The notes beneath the pieces are model-generated. The model searched no databases. It saw nothing but the letters and a program-made list of their open reading frames with translations, and had not been told where the DNA came from. A DNA stretch of 64,000 nucleotides from positions 6,421,057 to 6,485,056 of the forward strand of contig LR990043.1 in NCBI GenBank assembly GCA_905147135.1, in the 5' to 3' direction. Made by a program: the position numbers and the translations under genes. Every line of letters starts with the position of its first letter. Within the stretch, counting starts at the first letter, position 1. Of this stretch, positions 35,593 to 46,305 are shown piece after piece. This stretch comes from Blastobasis lacticolella. Taxonomy: Eukaryota; Arthropoda; Insecta; Lepidoptera; Blastobasidae.

Positions 35593-35595
35593 TTA

Positions 35596-36340
35596 AAGGT
35601 TTCTTTTTCATGGTGGATTTGCGTTTGTATCCTGTAATTTCTCCCACATTCTTGTTTTTATTATTCTGTCTGCATATTCACGACAAGTCGGTGGTCTGTT
35701 GTGGATTTCATTAATTAAATATTGACAAATTAATTAATGAAATACACAAAATTAAAATAAATAAGGCAGGTGAAACGTCAGACAGCGACGACATGGGCGC
35801 ACAGCCACGTATCGCGAGAGCAACTGCCCGGTATCCACACGGAAATTTCTCAACAATGCGCAGGTTTTCATACAAGTCTATAGGATGCAAAAAATCTGTA
35901 GCATACTACAGATTTAAATCCACATACGGATTATTTACCGCAGTGCGCACACCTCCAAGAGCTTTCATATTACAGAAACTTTGCGGAAAAACAAAACGTA
36001 CTAGAAAGGCCTAATCGGCAAGATTTTGGCCGGTTTATGTTTCCAATAATACTTTGAGAAAAATTACGTATTGTCTTCACAGGGTCCATTTAATACTTAT
36101 AGTTACTTACCTACTGCAAGAATGCAACCTTTGATTTGTTTGTTACTACGGTTAGTATTGTTTTTACCTCGATATTTCGACGCAGTTGCATGCGTCAATG
36201 TTCCAATTATCTTCATACACATCGTTATGATTAATTATATCATGTGAATAAATTTACATTGACACTTAAATTAAATCAATATATACAATGTATGTTTATT
36301 TTTAGGCATTAGTGGAACAAACTCGACAAATATTTCTTTC
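35596..36340. other. intergenic; small palindrome
   Basis: An AT palindrome, ttcattaattaaatatt / aaattaattaatgaa, lies at about 35708-35741. An open frame at 35793-36014 has no recognisable domain. About 36165-36225 contains tatttcgacgcagttgcatg, also present inverted at 46400-46420; this motif is familiar from Penelope-like elements, stated from memory. Confidence 0.35.
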
Positions 36341-36349
36341 TTTCTATTC

Positions 36350-37190
36350 CAGTCGTATACATAGTTTTTGGTTATTTCGAGTCGCGATTTCGTTGACGTG
36401 GTGTTCGCGAACGTGTTTCGTCAGCGCTGGCCATGTCTCGCAGCCATAGAGCATCACAGGTTTAATTATACTCTTGTATACAAGCCCTTTGAGCTTGACA
36501 GGGATTTTGGAGTCACAGATGACTGCCGTGAGTTCCGCGGCATTTAGTCCAAGCTGCAAAGATTCGGGACTTGACATCGGGGCTTTTATCGCCGGACTCG
36601 TGTATCGCGGATCCAATGTATTTGGATTAATATGTTCGATAAACAGCTTTGTTACCTATATGAATTATTTCGGGAAAAGGGCTGTACCTGACCATATACT
36701 CTGTTTTGGCGATATTCAGCTTCAAACCACCGTTTTCTAGCACATTCTTCCACATATTTAACCTGGCCTCAAGATCCTGCCTAAGCTCGCTCACAAGTAC
36801 AATGGCGTCAGCGTACTTCATAAGCTCAGGAGGCATGTCCTGAATTTCCGTTGAGAAGGCATCGAGCACAATGCAAAACAAGTAAGAGCTCCCCACTGAA
36901 CCCTGGTAAGCACCTACAGTAATTGGGAAGGGGTTTTGACGATGGCTCTAGTATTGCCATACGCTTCGAGCACAGACTTCGAACTCAGAGTCCACCAGAT
37001 TAATAGCTTCATAGTGTGGCTCATAAGCTTGATACCTCTATAGTTGCAGCACTCTTGCACACTGCCCTTTCCTTTATAGATTCGCGTACAAAGACTTCTA
37101 ATATTTACGCGGCATGCGTCAGGTAAATAGTTATGCGATCCTGTTGAATAGTTCAGTGAGCAAGAGTACGCCTTGGGTCCCCATTGTTAC
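36350..37190 (-). mobile_element. RTE-type LINE, reverse transcriptase region, decayed
   Basis: Minus-strand translation from about 37190 runs through QGVLLLTELFNRIA, YEPHYEAINLVDS, ITVGAYQGSVGSSYLFCIVL-like residues, LMKYADAIVLVSE (the YADD catalytic box with the second Asp changed to Ala), RLNMWKNVLENGGLKLNIAK, then SKYIGSAIHESG, LVYKSIIKPVMLYGCETWP and TKHVREHHVNEI. This is the palm and thumb region of an RTE ORF2, same family as the copy at 31330. Three or more frame changes are needed. The endonuclease and the 3' end are missing. Confidence 0.85.
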
Positions 37191-37469
37191 TAAATTTCTC
37201 TTCATTACGATATTTTGTAATAAACACAGAATTACTTAAATACTAAGTATATATACAAAGCTTCTAACAAATATTTGAACGCACTACCTACTTAATTACA
37301 TTACAATATATATTTACCCTCAACATTGGCTAACACTTTTAATTCTATTCAGTGCTGCATAGAATTTTGCTTACCACTGAAATAAGTACATAGAAATCAA
37401 GTATAGATATCTTAGTCTATATTAGAAGAACAAGAACAAGAATGATATGCATGCTAATGAGCTCACCAC

Positions 37470-37582
37470 CAAAGACGCCGAATACCGAGCGAGGTGGGCC
37501 AGGAATAGCATGAAGGCGGACCCTGGGCCCTCGCGTGCCGCGTGGGGACGCAACCACGACATAACGCCAAGATGATTATGAC
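37470..37582 (+). mobile_element. RTE LINE 3' end with gatgat tail
   Basis: Translation DAEYRARWARNSMKADPGP matches the RTE C-terminus pattern (DAEDRAKWRRMSRKADPG at 31816-31870), then a stop and aagatgattatgacgatgat tail. Only the last 110 bases are present. Confidence 0.65.
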
Positions 37583-38992
37583 GATGATGAGTTACTTACC
37601 TACTTATATTACATGAAATAGAATCTATTCCTACAAAATATGATGAGTGCATTGTTGAACTCTGATGTGAACAACACAAATAGTAAGGCGAGGGCACAGG
37701 TGTGAAAGATTGACCTACACTGCGCTAAATGCGCACTGACCACATTTTACTAACCCTGAACGCACATAAGAAAAAATGCCTAGTCATTTGTTACCAAATT
37801 AGTAGAATATTAATAAATAATAACATAATCATCCCAAAAATATGGCAAGCTACCACCTGTCCTTTTTTTTGTAGAAGTTAAAAAAGTCGATTATTTGCAC
37901 CTGCGAATCGTAATCGATTTCGTGTGCAACAGTTCTCTCGATAGATGCGCGGTGACAGACGTCACGCTGCGCTTGCGCACCCTCACCGGTGCACGCTAAC
38001 GGCGGGCCGTGGCGGGATTATTCTGGATATGTTAACCTGTGATTACACGCGCCCTTACTCAGTACTGCGGCCAATAAAGTAGGCTCCACATGTCGGCATG
38101 TCTTTTACAGGCAGTGGTCCCAGTGACCGATATTTAAAACTAACACAAGACAGCTCTAAAAGTAATATTTTCACGAGAACAGTAACTATAAAAATAACAA
38201 TAATGTTATTTTTACACGTACACGTAAATAGTGAAGTAATAGGATAGGTAGATTTGCAGCTTTGATTAAATTTGTTTTTTAAAACAGGTATTTTAAATCG
38301 AAACTAAAATAACTGACTGTTTATATATTATGTGGTAAGAGTAGGTATATATATTTTTAATATGATTTTGTATTGTTATTGAGTCACTTTTGATTTGTCT
38401 TAAGAATTAATGAGATTCATCTGACTCGTAATACGTACAATTCTCTAACATCTTCTATTAAATGTATATTTTAAAATAATTTATTTAAGTGTTTAACTAG
38501 ATAAATAAAGATAATTCAACTTTTTCGCTGTGAGACCTAGTTTTCGCTTAACTACCCAATAACGGATCGTCTAGTTGTTTGAGGTGCATAAACCCAAACC
38601 CGGTTCCAGAATAAGGACGCGCGGATGTCGAGGGTCAGCCTCCATTTTAAATTTGGAAATTGATGAATTAGTCTAATTCAATCACCTCACAATGCCAAGC
38701 TGCGCCTGCGCTAGTAGCGTGCCTCTTGCGGCGTGATCTATCGCGCTTATTACCGAATTTAAATTCAATAATCCAGTTTGTAATTGGGAACTCGTTTCTG
38801 ATCGAACGCAGATGATATTATAAATGCACCACAATTTATATTAATATATTGATGTAGATTGTACGGCAGAGCCGTGTTTATTGTTTGTTAACATTATAGC
38901 GGTGGTCTCAGATATAATAAAACAATTATAATGTAATTTTAGCTCGCATAAATACGATAAGATTCGTGATAATCGATAAATGTGATATAATC
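37583..38992. other. intergenic; CpG-rich islets
   Basis: No gene. Two short CpG-rich spots, about 37940-38020 (gcggtgacagacgtcacgct, gcgcttgcgcaccc) and about 38690-38755 (gctgcgcctgcgctagtagc), carry repeated tgcgc motifs. The rest is AT-rich. Confidence 0.4.
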
Positions 38993-39717
38993 TTTATATA
39001 TATAATTCTTCTGTGAGTGTGTATGTCACTGAACTTCTCTCAAACGACTGGACCGATTTTGATGAAATTTTTTGTGTGTGTTCAAGGGGATCTGGGAATG
39101 GTTTAGATTCACACCTAAGGTGTAGGGTAGGTGTAGGGTAGGTGTGGGGTAGGTGTAGGGTAGGTGTAGGGTAGGTGTAGGGTAGGTGTAGGGTAGGTGT
39201 AGGGTAGGTGTAGGGTAGGTGTAGGGTAGGTGTAGGGTAGGTGTAGGGTAGGTGTAGGGTAGGTGTAGGGTAGGTGTAGGGTAGGTGTAGGGTAGGTGTA
39301 GGGTAAGTGTAAGGTAGGTGTAGGGTAGGTGTAGGGTAGGTGTAGGGTAGGTGTAGGGTAGGTGTAGGGTAGATGTAGGGTAGGTGTAAGGTAGGTGTAG
39401 GGTTGGTGTAGGGTAGGTGTAGGGTAGGTGTAGGGTAGGTGTAGGGTAGGTGTAGGGTAGGTGTAGGGTAGGTGTAGGGTAAGTGTAAGGTAGGTGTAGG
39501 GCAGGTGTAGGGTAGGTGTAGGGTAAGTGTAAGGTAGGTGTAGGGTAGGTGTAGGGTAGATGTAGGGTAGGTGTAAGGTAGGTGTAGGGTAGGTGTAGGG
39601 TAGGTGTAGGGTAGGTGTAGGGTAGGTGTAGGGTAGGTGTAGGGTAGGTGTACGGTAGGTGTAGGGCAGGTGTAGGGTTAGAACGCTACGCGAACGAAGT
39701 CGCGCCGGGTCCACTAG
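38993..39717. mobile_element. Helitron-like element carrying a minisatellite
   Basis: The left part (tatataattcttctgtgagtg, ctgaacttctctcaaacgac, gaccgattttgatgaaattt, gttcaaggggatctggg) is a widely repeated lepidopteran unit. The right end reads cgcgaacgaagtcgcg, a 5-bp-stem hairpin, then ccgggtccaCTAG (39714-39717) followed by t. Hairpin plus CTAG and no terminal inverted repeats fit a non-autonomous Helitron. Most of the interior is replaced by the array at 39117-39678. No Rep/helicase coding. Confidence 0.55.
39117..39678. repeat. 12-bp minisatellite, about 46 units
   Basis: Tandem ggtgtagggtag units, mostly identical, with scattered variants (ggtaagtgtaag, gtagatgtaggg, gttggtgta, gggcaggtg). 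Some variants recur with fixed spacing (gtaagtgtaaggta three times), showing higher-order duplication. The minus strand is open for 199 codons only because 12 is divisible by 3; the product (PYTYPTPTLHL repeats) is not a gene. The unit is not the insect telomere repeat TTAGG. Confidence 0.95.
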
Positions 39718-40474
39718 TATTAGTATAAAACAAAGTCGCTTCCCGCCGTCTGTCCCTGTATCTCTGTAGGCTTATACCAACTACGCAATTGATTTTATTA
39801 CAGTTTTCAAAATAAAAAAACTGTCTTAATATTAGATTTTAAGTATGTTTAAGTGGGTTCAATACAATAAAGTAGTGTAGAATTTTTTAATATATGTAGA
39901 ATATAATGAATATTAATAATATTTAACACACATATTGCTGTGAAAACATATTAGAGACGATAAAAATTATATATTAAGTAGTAATGTACCCATAGTGAGT
40001 ATGCATTATCGATCAAAATTCCATTTTGCTAGTTGAGTTTGAGTTTGATTTATGCTAGTTGAGTTTGAGTTTAGTTTACACTCAAAATTGTGAGTAACCT
40101 CCAATTACTCAGTTAAAATTTTTAATGTAATGTAGGGCGTTTAATCTAGGGGATTGGAATAAAAATGATAGTTAAATTTGAAAGGAACAATATTTATTTC
40201 CCACTTTAAACTGTGTTACACACATAGTCCATAATTAATTACTAGATTTAAGTTTATAGGTATCCCTACGGTTAATTTACATAAGGGTTCTTTATAATGC
40301 TTTGATCGATAATAGATAGGAGTCATTAAAATTTGATAAAAAGGTTAGAACTCAGCTGAAGGTCCTGTGAAGCCTCGACCAGAATTGGGGATGGGCTTTT
40401 CAGGAAGCAGCTGTTAAAAACTGTGCCCAGCAGACGGCAGGTACAGCCGTAACCGAGTAGATGGCCGTAAGAAT
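39718..40474. other. intergenic, no gene seen
   Basis: AT-rich. A short duplication tgctagttgagtttgagttt occurs twice at about 40025-40075. About 40330-40470 is G+C-richer but shows no recognisable frame. Confidence 0.45.
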
Positions 40475-40722
40475 ATGCTTGGACAAATTCACACAGCACA
40501 TCTAGCCCCAAAGTAAGCAAAGCTTGTGTTATGGGTGCCAGAAAACTGATAAGTTACTTATATATATTTTTAAATACATACTGATTACACAAACTACACG
40601 CAGACCCGTAACAGAAATTAAAATTCATCATTTCAATTTCCGCTCGGCCTGGAATCGAACCCGAGACCTTTGCGTGATGACCGGCATGTTAACCATCTGA
40701 ACCACTCAGGTCGTCACAAGGC
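40475..40722 (-). repeat. tRNA-derived SINE, family B, copy 3
   Basis: Same unit as at 2434 and 15063: minus-strand head (gtggttcagatggttaacat), B box gggttcgattcca, body tctgttacgggtctgcgtgt, end gctagatgtgctgtgtgaat with the gcgc of the usual end lost. Confidence 0.8.
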
Positions 40723-41343
40723 AGTATTCAGGCTGTAACCAAGCACCTCCTGAAATGATCACACCGCTGCAATTATTCCGGAAGAAAAATGGAAAGCGGG
40801 CGCTGGCTTTGGGGAGTTGGGTGCGACAATAGCCTGTCTTCAGCAGGTGACAGTAAGCAAAAGCTTACCAAGCTGTCGGCAGGACGGGCATGCCAGGCAA
40901 CCTCAACTTAAACTGTTCAACTGGTCTCCTTAGTAGACCTTGGTCAACATAATCGTAAGCTATAAATATAATTATCAAGTAAACCATTTTATTCTTCATT
41001 TTATACTAATCAACAGCTCTTCGATGAGGCATAAGACAACCAACCATCGTTTGATCATCCTTAAAGACTGCAATTATAAACTCTACCCATTGCTGGCATT
41101 ATTACCAAAAGACTGCAAACTCTTTTATAATTTTAACGGTATCTGTTGCATACATTATCATTCTTACTCCTATCTGTTACTTCTTAATTCAATTTGTTGC
41201 GGGTTTCAATGCTTGTCTTTGGGTGCGCCTTAATACTAAAACTCAGAATCTGTCTGTGGTCGCCGCTGTAGGTCCTGGCTACACAGGAGCTGCAGCGGTG
41301 GTCATGAGTGGTGGGGCAACGCCCGTTATCTGTGGCATTGATG
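40723..41343. other. intergenic flank of the Transib element
   Basis: No host gene recognised. Open frames at 40940-41233 and 41223-41462 have no domain; the second crosses into the Transib end. About 41240-41348 is G+C-rich and seems to continue at 44155 once the transposon is removed, so the target may itself have been a repeat. Confidence 0.4.
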
Positions 41344-42069
41344 CACCCCACAGTGTGTTATTTTGGCTTAGTTGCGGACACGTCAATTTTTTGTGCCTAT
41401 TCGATAGATATAGTTATGATAAAAATTTAGCAAAAGGAGCGATAGTATTTTTGTATAATTAGAGAGTTATTAAGGTTTAAGTGAAAGGTGAGAAAAACTA
41501 AATTCATTTTTAGTTTGGAAAATTGTTGTTATATATATTTAGTTAGTCTATTAAATAAAGTCACAGCAAAATATCTACTTAAATAAAAAAAAGAGGCGTT
41601 GTACCTTTAATACATTAAAAGATATTTGACTTTCACCGGTTAACACAAAATATTTTTTTAAAATTTTATCTTATCACGGTCGCATTTTATTTTTATTTAA
41701 AATCATTCGCAATATTATTGTTAACCATACCTTACAATATGACACGCGACAATTACAGGACAACAGAGATAGAGCGTTTCTAAATATTTCTGAAATTTCT
41801 ATGGAAATAGGGTTGTCACAATGAAACACGAAAAAAATTTGACAGATATTTCAAATATATCTAATCTATCTAACTCTTAAGTAGAACATTTCTGGTGTCA
41901 TAAAACAATTACTACAACAACTAATACGTGAGGCTAACCTACTGGTAGTCATCAGCGGAGTATAATAACATTTCTTCACATGATAATACAAGTACATCAG
42001 CGTCGTCTGTAACCAATTCAGTGGTAATTCAGTGGAATATCAGCAGAACTTAGCGGTAAAGCATCCTGA

Positions 42070-43040
42070 TGGGTAAAAAAATTCTCCATCGTCGGTTTTA
42101 AAAGTGACAGAGCCTTATCTGGAAGAATGGAACGTTTACTTTTTTATGTCGGCTGCCAATAGACATCGTCGATAGGAATGGGTCGGAAGACTAGCGCGTG
42201 GTGAAACAAGTCGAGCACTGTTGTTTTGCGATCAAATTTTTGGGTGTGATGTTCACGGTCGTAACGCCATAACTTGTTTCTCGATTGTTTTGTTATGCGA
42301 GTTAAAATTACGTATAGTTTTTATACGTAATAGAATGTACATAGTGGCAAAGAGGTTGTGTTCGTCATCGTTTTCATCAGAAAACGTTTGCTTGTAAATT
42401 GACTGTCCTGTGCTACCATCAAAGCCCCATGAACTCTCAAAAACGCAGTGAAGTCTATATAACTGATTTTTGATTGCAATATTCAGAAACCTTTTCATCA
42501 CAAGAGTAAATGATTTGTCGAAACATGTGCAAAAGTAAATTAGGTAAAGGTACTGTGACTTTTCGTTCTGAGACTTCAATTTCAACATCAGGGTAACATT
42601 TTTTTTAGCTTCTTTAATTTTATAATAGGGTAAAGGTTAAATTCTCGAGATTTGGCACCTTGTTGCATGTATACATAGTCCTCCGCTGATAGTTTTTTAT
42701 CTATCATGAAACAAAGAGCTTCATCGGGAGTATAGGGTTTGGGTTCCGATTTCGGCCTTATGGTGGCCGCAATTTTTTTAGGACGAGTTGGGCTTTTCAA
42801 GCATTCTCTTATGACAAACTCTAACTCCTGAGCAGAACGTAGTTTTTCGCCGGTTTCGTCTGTTACTATTCTCGACACAACTTTATTTATTTTTGAATGA
42901 GGTTCTCCTTCAAGCTATTCCTCGAGACTTTTCCGTGCACGACGCTTTTGGCGATCACTTACATTTTCAAACAATGAAAATAGGGTACTAGATGAAGCTT
43001 CAAAAGAAGTTTCAGTTTTTGAATCTGTTGAAGGTTCAAA
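42070..43040 (-). pseudogene. Transib transposase (RAG1-core-like), decayed
   Basis: In order on the minus strand: FENVSDRQKRRARKSLEE, a stop (42917-42915), then IVTDETGEKLRSAQELEFVI, RPKSEPKPYTPDEALCFMID with KKLSAEDYVYMQQGAK and YPIIKLKK (the L..DEAL.LI...LS..QY......YP.Y..I..AKK.CYP block of Transib and RAG1). A frameshift near 42590 leads to SSWGFDGSTGQSIYKQTFSD, the block with the first DDE-family Asp (equivalent to the RAG1 DG region), then NDDEHNLFATMYILLR. Below 42250 only VFRPIPIDDVYWQP-like residues remain. The second Asp and the Glu regions are absent. Family known from insects including moths; identification rests on motif order recalled, not on alignment. Confidence 0.75.
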
Positions 43041-43045
43041 AGGTT

Positions 43046-43175
43046 TTTTTTATACCACTAAGGTGGCAAACAAGCTTGCAGCCTGCCTGATAATAAGCAG
43101 TCACCGCAGCCTATAGACGTTTGCAATACCAGGGGCATCACCCACGCGTTGCCGACCCGGTAAAAACCTTTTCGA
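43046..43175 (-). mobile_element. Jockey-type LINE 3' end inside Transib
   Basis: Starts with a T8 run on the plus strand (A-tail on the minus), then accactaaggtggcaaacaa, cagtcaccgcagcctataga, ccaggggcatcacccacgcg, and stops at ttgccgacccggtaaaaacc. It matches the minus strand of the 5577 and 22815 elements. It interrupts the 5' part of the Transib transposase frame. Confidence 0.8.
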
Positions 43176-44159
43176 TTCGCGCTGTCTTTAGGTCCGTGTT
43201 CATGCTTTCGTTGTTAGTCGTTGAAATTGCCACTCGCTGACCAGCATGAGGGTTGGTGCCCTCATGCCGCCCTTGCATTAGACATCCCCCAGCAGGATGG
43301 ATGAGTGCCTGCTGAGGCAAAGCAGTGCCATGAGTCTTTGGCGGCTCCATGACACCTCACCCCCGCTTCTCCAGATATTAAGTATAGGAATTGGGTTTTG
43401 ACATTCTGTCAAATATTGATTTTAATGAAAGCGCCTGGGCACTTAAAAAATAACAAGTAAAACTTAGGGGTTCACCAGTAGCCATTGTGGGGTGCCTGTA
43501 TCTACTTCCAGGATCCATCATCAGACCCGGTCTTTAAGTGTAATATATTGGGCTCGTTAAAACAAACTAAATGAGCTCAAGCTCGGCGAGCATACTAGAA
43601 GCCTTTGAAGAGTTTCACTGTCCAACATCTAGTTCCGTCATTAAATCAACGGGATTCTGATTTCGAGAAGATTTTAAAAAGCGCCTACATCAGTTGACAA
43701 CCCTAACCTAAAACTTTAAAAGCGAATAGCTCCGAGTTCTTATGTTCGTTTCTTCTTATTTTTTGTGTGATAATCCTTATCATTGCGCTTAACAATTACA
43801 TCGTAAAATAAAATGCGACCGTGTAAAGAATGACCATAAAAAAATGTATTCTGAAATCACAGAAAAAAAAAATTTGACGCCTAGGAGAGCGTATTTTTAA
43901 AAGTTTTAATAGATATATTGATGCTATTAGGTAATGGCTATCATGCCATGAAAAATTCATTGAAACATGACCGTCATAAGAGCCAAAATCTCATCTTTAT
44001 GGTTTCTATGGACTTTTCTCGATTTTTTAAATATTTCGAAAACTACGATACATAAAGCCACGGGAGTTTTAATAGGGGGTTTCTTTTGTTATCGTCTATC
44101 CAAAAGCCACAATAATAAGGAATGTCCGCAACTAAGCCAAAATAACACACTGTGCACCC

Positions 44160-45539
44160 GAACGGTATTGTACGCACCCCATCCCCACGGGGTGAAGCTT
44201 CCGATGAAACTTGGAAAGCCTTCCCGGCTACAGGTGCTCCCAGAGGGTGTTTAGCACGTAGGCGCCTAGGTCTCTTTTTGGCGAGTCGTGCATAACCAGA
44301 CCGGCAGCCGGCTGGTACTCATGAGTGTTCACCTCCTCCCTCCCAACCGCTACCGGAGGGTGCCCATTACCTTTGCGTAGGGCGCAAAAAAAATCCCGAA
44401 TGGTTGGGCCGATTTCGATTCAGTTTTATTTATTTGAAAATCAGTTTATCGAGAGTTTGTAAAATATTTGAGTATAATTATGTAGAATTGGCGAGGGTTT
44501 TGTTTGCTGACATAATGTCTGTTAGATTATATGAATAGGGAGTTCATTTTTTGACGTTAAGAGATTATTTTATCCTATTTCAAAATTGAAGTCCAAGTTG
44601 AGTTTGATTTTTAAAGCCCGTATGAACTCTACACGCTACGCTGAGCATATTTTCAAGTGCTGTGTATAATATTATTAATTATCATATTTATTATGCGTGT
44701 TAGAGTTCAGAATTTATTAGAAATTCAAAGGTTAACATTGATTTTGCAATAAAAAGTTGAAAATGCCGGCTAGAAAAAAATATAATTTTCAAATAGAATA
44801 TACAATTCCTAACATTTTTTACTAAGGCACCAAGCCTGTACACTCACTCGGTGGTTGCAACTGTTTTTTTTATATCTTTAGATTAGTAGGTACTTCGGTT
44901 AGTTAGTTTAGGGTTTATCTTTTTTTTCCTGTATTGTAAATAAATAGTTACAATACTATAAAGTTAATGTGAAATTCAAATTGCGAAGGCACTGAACTGA
45001 GCGTTCACCACCTTAGTTTCCAAACGTGTTCGGGCTCCGCCCCCAGTCGAAAATACTGCTACCTATTTCCTGGTCCACAATGATCCCAGAAGACTTCCGC
45101 AAAAACATTAGACCCTTACCACACCGTGAGCCGTGAGTGAAACGTTTCCTTGTTCGCTGTTAACACAAACAAATCGTGCGCATCGGTAACATTAACAACA
45201 ATAGCGTGTCCACGCACCGTAAGATATTATGGGACAGGTCCATAATAAATTCTGGTGTTAATTATATCGTGGGTCCTCGGTCGGGCGGACAAAGGGCGCG
45301 CGTGTTGATTTTCAGTTTATTTCATTAGATGCGCGCCGCGGGGTGCGCAGGAGTGCGCCCGCCAGTGTGTAGGGTGGCCATGCGTGCAGATATTCTCATA
45401 CTGCGGCCCCGTGGATTATGTTGAAATCTTTATAAATGGTATGCTTATTGCGTATCATTATAGAATAAGCGATCTTGGGCGGTATTTTGTCGTATGATTT
45501 GCGAGATACGAGTATAGTTATAACATGACATTTGGTGTT
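44160..45539. other. intergenic; CpG islet
   Basis: About 44160-44380 is G+C-rich (ctccctcccaaccgctaccg) and looks like part of a retroelement, family unknown. About 45280-45375 is CpG-rich with gcgcgccgcggggtgcgcag. No open frame with recognisable protein. Confidence 0.4.
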
Positions 45540-45655
45540 TTTTTTTTTATACCACCAAGGTGGCAAACAAGCTTACGGCCTGCCTGATGGTAAGCAGTCA
45601 CCGCAGCCTATGGACGTTTGCAATACCAGAGGCATCACCCACGCGTTGCCATTTA
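45540..45655 (-). mobile_element. Jockey-type LINE 3' end
   Basis: A T-run followed by accaccaaggtggcaaacaa, ggcctgcctgatggtaagca, gcctatggacgtttgcaata and cacccacgcgttgcc. It is nearly identical in order to 43046 and 51568, truncated at the same ORF end region. Confidence 0.8.
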
Positions 45656-45730
45656 TATCCAGATTAGTCATTATTATTATAAATAGTTAATGATTTAAAA
45701 TAATTACATTTGTTAATATATCAATAGCTC

Positions 45731-46304
45731 GAGGTCCGCCGTGACAATTATACAGAATTTGGCAGATCAGGTAATTACATGCGACCGCCATCTGACGTCC
45801 GTGACCCCGTTAACAGAAAATCTGACCAGATTGGATCCTGGTTACAAATATCACTCGCCTGAATGTACAGATTTAATCATGTTTTCCCTCACCGTAACGT
45901 CCCCACCGTAACCCATTTATGCGTCGCCGCTTACACATTGCGTACGCGTCGCGTACGTCGCGCGATTTAGGCGCGGTGACTAGGCGGACGCTACCCGACG
46001 ACTGCGCGGTTTTTAGGCGGACACGACGCAACGATTTCGCGGTGACCAGGCGGACGCTGCGCAATTGTTTACAAATAATGAAATAAACTTTTTGTCATTA
46101 CTATAGAAAGCAAAATTGCAAAAACATTTGGGACAAATCGCTCAGAAATCGCTTATGTTAGTATGGGCTCTAAGAGCATCGGTTAGTGGGCAACTAATGT
46201 ACATAACTCAGTAAAAGGTCACTGGTACATTCCGGCACTGGGGATCGAACTCGGTACCTCTCGCTTACGTGTAGGACTCGCTAGCCATTAGGCCACCAAT
46301 GCTT
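45731..46304 (-). repeat. tRNA-derived SINE, family A, copy 3, split by a MITE
   Basis: The tail and body lie at 45731-45907 (tgaccagattggatcctggt inverse of the family body), the head at 46172-46304 (B box ggggatcgaactcggtacct, A-box end gctagccattaggccaccaa). In intact copies the two parts are continuous at ctcaccgtaa|gagcatcgg; here the CpG-rich MITE lies between them with taa on both sides. The SINE is therefore older than that MITE. Confidence 0.8.
45911..46169 (+). mobile_element. CpG-rich PIF/Harbinger-like MITE, copy A
   Basis: Inserted in the SINE with taa at left (45908-45910 region) and taa at right (46171-46173). It shares with copies at 53814 and 59974 the left motif ttatgcgtcgccgcttaca, an interior of acgcg/gcggtgac units (for example cggtgactaggcggacgct twice), then cattactatagaaagcaaaa and a gggctc end. 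A 3-bp TWA target points to PIF/Harbinger. The open frame on the minus strand here is not a gene. Confidence 0.65.
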
Positions 46305-46305
46305 C

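Larger units (their letters stand above)
41349..44154 (-). mobile_element. Transib DNA transposon, 2.8 kb
   Basis: The ends are perfect 32-bp inverted repeats (41349-41380 and 44123-44154) starting CACAGTG. They are flanked by a perfect 5-bp duplication caccc (41344-41348 and 44155-44159). CACWRTG ends and a 5-bp GC-rich target are diagnostic of Transib, the superfamily related to RAG1 and V(D)J signal sequences. A second inverted pair (cacggtcgcattttatttt at 41678-41696 and its inverse ending at 43826) lies about 328 bases in from both ends. A transposase remnant occupies 42070-43040 on the minus strand. A LINE 3' end at 43046-43175 and other foreign sequence to about 43400 interrupt it. It cannot be autonomous. 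Confidence 0.9.

Noticed and set aside
35793..36014. 73-residue ORF starting ATG GGC
   Set aside because: It has a reasonable length and ATG but no domain, no homologue I recognise and no splice or promoter context; left unannotated.
39117..39678. telomeric repeat
   Set aside because: The unit is ggtgtagggtag, not TTAGG, and it is bounded by a dispersed repeat on both sides.
39115..39714. 199-residue protein of PYTYPTPTLHL repeats
   Set aside because: The open frame exists only because the 12-bp tandem unit has no stop in that frame; there is no start context, splice signal or domain.
41678..43826. inner inverted pair as a separate complete transposon
   Set aside because: No target duplication is visible next to cacggtcgc on either side and its distance to the outer ends is matched, so it is kept as part of the Transib.
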